Shown: one piece after another, positions 59,963-64,000 of the stretch
How positions within the stretch are numbered: position 1 is the stretch's first letter
Layout: each line of letters opens with the position of its first letter
Source: Merdivicinus sp050943495
GTDB taxonomy: Bacteria; Bacillota; Clostridia; Oscillospirales; Ruminococcaceae
Assembly: GCA_050943495.1 (NCBI GenBank)
Contig: JBMNPH010000006.1
Coordinates: 1 to 64,000 of the forward strand
Length of the DNA: 64,000 nucleotides
Direction of reading: 5' to 3'
Program-made: the position numbers and the translations under genes
The notes under the pieces: generated by a model
What the model was told of the DNA's origin: nothing
What the model saw: the letters and a program-made list of their open reading frames with translations, nothing else
The model's database searches: none

Positions 59963-60965
59963 GAGTAAAACTCCTTTCAGAATTGGATTGATAAGTTTCA
60001 CGTTCGATCAGGTGGGCGTCAATCACGATTTTTCGCGGTGGTACCCGACCTGACAGATATTCCGCCGCCAGATTGACTGCGGACGGACACAATAGATCCA
60101 GCATATTGTCGACGCTCGAGAGAGCGGGAGAAGCACACTGTGCATAGACTGAATTATTGAATCCAATAATCGGCAGTTTCAGCCCGTAGGAAGCCAGCGC
60201 TTTCTGCGCTCCGATTGCCAGCAGGTCTTCGGAGGCCAGTACCCCATCGATGGGATAGCCTGCATTCAATTTCCGGCAAACCGCCTCATAAGCGGATTCC
60301 AAATCTTTTCCTGTGTGAACGATTTGTTCCTGCGAGATGGGGATTCCAGCTTTGGCAATTCCGTTCCGATAGCCAGCGAGCTTGCGGAATCCGCTGGATG
60401 TCATCGCGTCATAGAGATATAGAATATTGCGGCATCCCTGCGCTGCCAGGCGAAGCACACAATCTTCCATTGCCTCCTGTTCCCCGCACAGAACACAGCT
60501 AATTCCTGGCGCATCGACCCAACCATTGATTAAAATCAGCGGCACCTGTGCAGCCGCTGCCCGCAGATGGGAATTATCCTGTTCTTCTTCAAAGGCGGAA
60601 CCGATCAAAATAATTGCATCTACCCGCTTTTCCAGTAGAAGAGACAGCGCCTTCTTCTTCTGCACCAGTGAATCTCCCGTGCAGGTCAGTAAGGTATCCA
60701 ATCCGCGATCGCGCAGCAGTTTTTCTACTAGGGAAACCGCCCGCGCATAATAGGCATCAGAGATGTCCGTGCAGAGAATCCCTGCCATTTTCATGCTGTT
60801 CAGTCCCAATCCGCGTGCAAAGGCATTGGGCGTATACTGTTCTGACTCGATGACTGTCAGAATTTTTCGCCGGGTTTCTTCCCGCACGTGGGGACTTTCA
60901 TTCAATACCCGCGAGACGGTCGCAATGGAAACTCCGCACTTTTGGGCAATATCTCGAATGTTCAT
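59955..60965 (-). CDS. LacI-family repressor of uronate genes
   Basis: This 336-aa protein has the LacI helix-turn-helix MNIRDIAQKCGVSIATVSRVLNESPHVREETRRKI and a periplasmic-binding-fold sensor (AGILCTDISDAYYARAVSLVEKLL onwards). It is divergent from uxaB and co-transcribed with uxaC, so it is very likely the local repressor of uronate catabolism; the ligand (for example a hexuronate intermediate) is inferred. A palindrome TGTAA-ATAG-TTACA in the divergent promoter region is the probable operator. Confidence 0.92.
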   Translation of the reverse strand: MNIRDIAQKCGVSIATVSRVLNESPHVREETRRKILTVIESEQYTPNAFARGLGLNSMKMAGILCTDISDAYYARAVSLVEKLLRDRGLDTLLTCTGDSLVQKKKALSLLLEKRVDAIILIGSAFEEEQDNSHLRAAAAQVPLILINGWVDAPGISCVLCGEQEAMEDCVLRLAAQGCRNILYLYDAMTSSGFRKLAGYRNGIAKAGIPISQEQIVHTGKDLESAYEAVCRKLNAGYPIDGVLASEDLLAIGAQKALASYGLKLPIIGFNNSVYAQCASPALSSVDNMLDLLCPSAVNLAAEYLSGRVPPRKIVIDAHLIERETYQSNSERSFTHA

Positions 60966-61031
60966 ATGTCCTCCTGATCAAGCTATTACCCTCATTTTAT
61001 CATAAAAATACCGAAAGTCAAGTATTGTAGT

Positions 61032-61059
61032 TGACATTTTTCTAAAATGTGCTAAAATA
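61032..61059 (+). promoter_or_regulatory. Promoter of uxaB-uxaA
   Basis: TTGACA (61032-61037), 16 bp, TAAAAT (61054-61059). Confidence 0.75.
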
Positions 61060-61062
61060 ATT

Positions 61063-61076
61063 GTAAATAGTTACAT
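61063..61076 (+). promoter_or_regulatory. LacI-type operator before uxaB
   Basis: TGTAAATAGTTACA has perfect TGTAA/TTACA arms, similar to LacI-family sites, and begins 3 bp after the -10 element, over the expected transcription start. Confidence 0.65.
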
Positions 61077-61092
61077 TGGGGGAGGCTCTTTT

Positions 61093-62571
61093 ATGAAAAC
61101 AGTAGCGGAACAGGCAGTCCGAAAGGAACGTCCGATTCGGGTTGCGCAATTTGGGGAAGGAAATTTTCTGCGTGCATTTGCAGACTGGATGGTGGATATC
61201 GCCAATGAAAAAGGTCTTTTTGACGGGGATGTTGCAGTCATTAAACCGATTGCAGCTGGTAATTTTGATCGCTTTACCCGTCAGAATGGTTTCTATACTG
61301 TCTGCCTGCGGGGACGTCAGGATGGAAAAGTTGTAGATGAGCCGCGCGTTGTCAGCTGTGTGCGGGAATTTATTGATCTTTATACAGATTTTGCGGCATT
61401 TTTGGCACTTGCACGGCAAGAGCAATTGCAGATAGTGATCTCCAATACCACCGAGGCAGGCATTGCCTACAACGGCACAGACAGCTTCGATGACACGCCT
61501 CCGGCAAGTTATCCAGCAAAGCTTACCCGTTTCCTTTACGAGCGTTACAGCGCCTTCCACGGCGATCCTGCAAAAGGACTGGTAATTCTGCCGGTTGAAC
61601 TGATTGAAGATAATGGTAAAAAGCTGCGCAGCTGCGTCCTCTCCTGTGCGGAAGACTGGAAATTGGAAGATGGTTTCTTCCACTGGCTCAAGGAAGGCTG
61701 TGTCTTTGCTTCTACCTTAGTAGACCGGATTGTTACCGGATATCCGGCAGAAGCTGCCGAGATTTGTGAAAAACTCGGTTATCAGGATGAACTGCTGGAT
61801 GTGGGCGAACCCTTCGGCCTGTGGGTCATTGAGAGCGACCGCGATATTTCCAGCGTTTTCCCGATGGATCAGGCAGGCCTGCCCGTAATTTTCACCGCCG
61901 ATCAGCGCCCCTATCGCGAGCGCAAGGTTCGCATCCTTAACGGCGCGCACACCTCCACCGTGTTGGCCGGATTCCTGACCGGATTGGATACCGTGGGCGA
62001 ATGTATGGCGGATCCGCTTATTCGTACCTTCATGGAACATGCTGTCATGCAGGAAATTGTACCCACCGTTCCGCTTCCACGCGAAGAGGCGGAAGCGTTT
62101 GCCGCATCGGTATTTGAACGCTTTGAAAATCCCTTTGTCCGGCACGAACTGCTCTCCATTTCGCTCAACTCTGTCTCCAAATGGAAGGCAAGAGTTCTGC
62201 CTTCTCTTCGTGATTCTCTGGCTGCAAATGGCAAACTTCCTGCTTTGTTGACCTTCTCCTTTGCCGCATTGCTCGCTTTCTATACCGGCACCCTTACCGC
62301 AGATGGATATACGGGAAATCGCGGTGGTAATTCCTATCCGATCCGGGACGGCGCAGATATTCTGGCATTCTTTGCGGAACAGAGCGCAAAAGCTGCGGCT
62401 GAATATGTGCCAGCAGTCTGCGCACGCACCGATTTCTGGGGCATGGATTTGAATGAAATCCCCGGCTTCGCCGATAGTGTAACCAGCGCATTGGATGAGA
62501 TCCGCCAAAATGGAATGAAGTCGGCGGTTTCCGCCTTGTTTGAGCGGGAGGGGATTGCATGGAACAAGTAA
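61093..62571 (+). CDS. uxaB: Tagaturonate reductase
   Basis: UxaB reduces D-tagaturonate to D-altronate with NADH. The 492-aa protein is of the mannitol dehydrogenase family: N-terminal Rossmann region (VAQFGEGNFLRAFADWMVD), IVISNTTEAGI, then the catalytic Lys/Asn region KVRILNGAHTSTVLAGFLTGLDTVGEC. GGGGGAGG precedes the ATG. It is the first gene of the uxaB-uxaA operon and is divergent from lacI-uxaC; its end overlaps uxaA by 13 bp. Confidence 0.94.
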   Translation: MKTVAEQAVRKERPIRVAQFGEGNFLRAFADWMVDIANEKGLFDGDVAVIKPIAAGNFDRFTRQNGFYTVCLRGRQDGKVVDEPRVVSCVREFIDLYTDFAAFLALARQEQLQIVISNTTEAGIAYNGTDSFDDTPPASYPAKLTRFLYERYSAFHGDPAKGLVILPVELIEDNGKKLRSCVLSCAEDWKLEDGFFHWLKEGCVFASTLVDRIVTGYPAEAAEICEKLGYQDELLDVGEPFGLWVIESDRDISSVFPMDQAGLPVIFTADQRPYRERKVRILNGAHTSTVLAGFLTGLDTVGECMADPLIRTFMEHAVMQEIVPTVPLPREEAEAFAASVFERFENPFVRHELLSISLNSVSKWKARVLPSLRDSLAANGKLPALLTFSFAALLAFYTGTLTADGYTGNRGGNSYPIRDGADILAFFAEQSAKAAAEYVPAVCARTDFWGMDLNEIPGFADSVTSALDEIRQNGMKSAVSALFEREGIAWNK

Positions 62572-63995
62572 TCCGCATCCATCCCGCCGATAATGTGGAA
62601 GTTCTGCTCGTTGAACAGGATGGTATACCGGTCGGACATAAACGCGCTATTCGTGCCATCGCCAAAGGGGAACCTGTTATCAAATACGGGTATCCCATCG
62701 GGGAGGCCAGCTGTGACATTGCGGCAGGCGAGTGGGTACATTCCCACAATCTGAAAACACGCCTTTCCGGTCAGTTGACCTATGCTTATCATCCGATTCC
62801 CGATACCTCTTCGCCCCGGGTTCCTTGCACGTTTCAGGGATACCGGCGTTCGGACGGGAAGGTCGGTATCCGAAACGAAGTCTGGATCATTCCGACAGTC
62901 GGATGCGTCAATGCCATCGCCAAGCAAATTGAGACAGAGGCACAGCAGTTCCTCACTCCCGAACTAGACGGTATTTTTGCGTACAGTCATCCGTACGGAT
63001 GCTCCCAGCTGGGGGAAGATCATCTCACAACCCAGAAAGCGCTCTGCGGCCTGATCCGCAATCCCAATGCAGGCGGTGTGCTGGTGCTCGGCCTCGGCTG
63101 TGAAAACAACCAGATCGCCGACCTCAAAAAGGTGCTGGGCGATTACGATGAAGATCGGGTCAAATTCCTCATCTGTCAGGAATGCGAGGATGAAGTCGCA
63201 GAGGCACTTCGGATTCTGAAGGATCTCTGTGCGCGTGCGTCTGGCTTCCGCCGGGAGGAATGCAGCGCTTCGGATCTGGTAATCGGTCTGAAATGCGGCG
63301 GTTCCGATGGTTTTTCGGGAATTACAGCCAATCCGCTGCTTGGCCGGTTGACCGATGCGGTGACGGCAATGGGCGGAATTTCCATTCTGACCGAAGTACC
63401 GGAGATGTTCGGTGCCGAAACGCTGCTGATGGATCGCTGTAAGGATTCGGAGACCTTTGAAAAGACAGTTTCTCTCATCAATAATTTTAAGGAATATTTC
63501 CTTTCTCACGGTCAGCCTGTCGGCGAGAATCCCTCGCCCGGTAACAAGGCGGGCGGCATTACTACCCTGGAGGAAAAATCCCTCGGATGTGTCCAAAAGG
63601 GTGGACAGGCAGCGGTAAAGGGTGTTCTCGACTACGGAGAACCGGTTCGCGAGAAGGGTCTCAATCTTCTGAAGGCGCCGGGAAATGACCTTGTCGCATC
63701 GGCGGCGCTCGCCTTCTCCGGGGCTCAGATGGTCCTCTTTACGACCGGCCGCGGCACCCCCTTTGGATGTCCGGTGCCGACCGTCAAGATTTCCAGCAAT
63801 TCAGAACTGGCAGCCAGAAAATCTAAGTGGATTGATTTTGATGCCGGAAGACTGCTCCATGGGGAATCGATGGACGATCTGGCAGAGGAATTCCTCGAGT
63901 ATATTCTGGATCTCGCATCCGGAAAGATCCGCGCCCATTCCGAAGCTTTGGATAAGCGCGATCTCGCCATCTTCAAAGACGGCGTCACCCTGTAA
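62559..63995 (+). CDS. uxaA: Altronate dehydratase
   Basis: UxaA dehydrates D-altronate to 2-keto-3-deoxygluconate, using Fe2+. The 478-aa protein has an N-terminal SAF domain (about 1-80; VIRIHPADNVEVLLVEQD) and a C-terminal catalytic part with FAYSHPYGCSQLGEDHLTTQKAL, GLKCGGSDGFSGITANPLLG and GRGTPFGCPVPTVKISSN. It is complete, with its stop at 63993-63995, four bases before the window edge. Its start lies inside uxaB. KDG kinase and aldolase genes may follow outside the window. Confidence 0.95.
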   Translation: MEQVIRIHPADNVEVLLVEQDGIPVGHKRAIRAIAKGEPVIKYGYPIGEASCDIAAGEWVHSHNLKTRLSGQLTYAYHPIPDTSSPRVPCTFQGYRRSDGKVGIRNEVWIIPTVGCVNAIAKQIETEAQQFLTPELDGIFAYSHPYGCSQLGEDHLTTQKALCGLIRNPNAGGVLVLGLGCENNQIADLKKVLGDYDEDRVKFLICQECEDEVAEALRILKDLCARASGFRREECSASDLVIGLKCGGSDGFSGITANPLLGRLTDAVTAMGGISILTEVPEMFGAETLLMDRCKDSETFEKTVSLINNFKEYFLSHGQPVGENPSPGNKAGGITTLEEKSLGCVQKGGQAAVKGVLDYGEPVREKGLNLLKAPGNDLVASAALAFSGAQMVLFTTGRGTPFGCPVPTVKISSNSELAARKSKWIDFDAGRLLHGESMDDLAEEFLEYILDLASGKIRAHSEALDKRDLAIFKDGVTL

Positions 63996-64000
63996 ATTTT

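Overview
The window (about 50% GC) looks like the chromosome of an anaerobic, low-to-mid-GC Firmicute, most likely a gut-type member of Clostridia near the Oscillospiraceae/Ruminococcaceae. The reasons are: pyruvate:ferredoxin oxidoreductase, a single-chain PurL, a NifU-like/GGGtGRT gene pair, DUF4250 and DUF2007 proteins, spore-maturation genes spmA/spmB, a SpoIIQ-like M23 protein, and SigA-type promoters with 17-bp spacers. No phage, transposase, IS element or CRISPR array is visible. The genus assignment is inference.

Layout. 1-160: start of a tRNA gene on the minus strand with its promoter, preceded by a broken tRNA-Arg-like 5' half. 0.3-3.4 kb: TrkH potassium uptake, D-Ala-D-Ala carboxypeptidase, an HPr-like protein lacking the phospho-histidine. 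3.6-13 kb: housekeeping run mtaB-purL and pth-mfd. 13-20 kb: iron alcohol dehydrogenase, a URO-D-like barrel protein, ADP-ribosylglycohydrolase-family protein, then on the minus strand GH78 rhamnosidase, a lipoprotein and a DUF3592-like membrane protein. 20.4-29.9 kb: a Tritrichomonas-type IMP dehydrogenase, sugar epimerase, exonuclease, a TetR regulator with an apparent shared operator, spmAB, an amidohydrolase, a flavin reductase-rubredoxin fusion and a small XRE regulator. 29.9-35.6 kb (minus): HtrA protease, MFS-ArsR pair with a threefold operator motif, prephenate dehydrogenase, radical SAM protein. 35.8-38.8 kb: gap and the NifU-like/GGGtGRT pair, all with the codon usage of very highly expressed genes. 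38.8-39.3 kb: a gene-free array of about a dozen hairpins. 39.3-46.8 kb: RHH regulator, zinc-ribbon protein, ABC-F protein with an attenuator leader, QueG-like, Nudix, AraC/GH29 fucosidase pair, small lipoprotein/membrane operon. 47-55 kb: nifJ, P-loop kinase, AraC regulator, DUF4250, lipoprotein, SpoIIQ-like. 55.3-58.5 kb: serC-serA and a nucleoside phosphorylase. 58.5-64 kb: uronate catabolism (uxaC, LacI regulator, uxaB, uxaA).

How it fits together. The organism appears to live on plant or host glycans (rhamnosidase, fucosidase, galacturonate/glucuronate degradation) and to ferment through glycolysis and PFOR; it appears capable of sporulation. The most notable parts for follow-up are the very highly expressed-looking NifU-like/GGGtGRT pair of unknown function, the hairpin array beside it, the ABC-F attenuator with its leader peptide, and several regulator-operator pairs readable directly from repeats. 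Most other regions are ordinary housekeeping chromosome.
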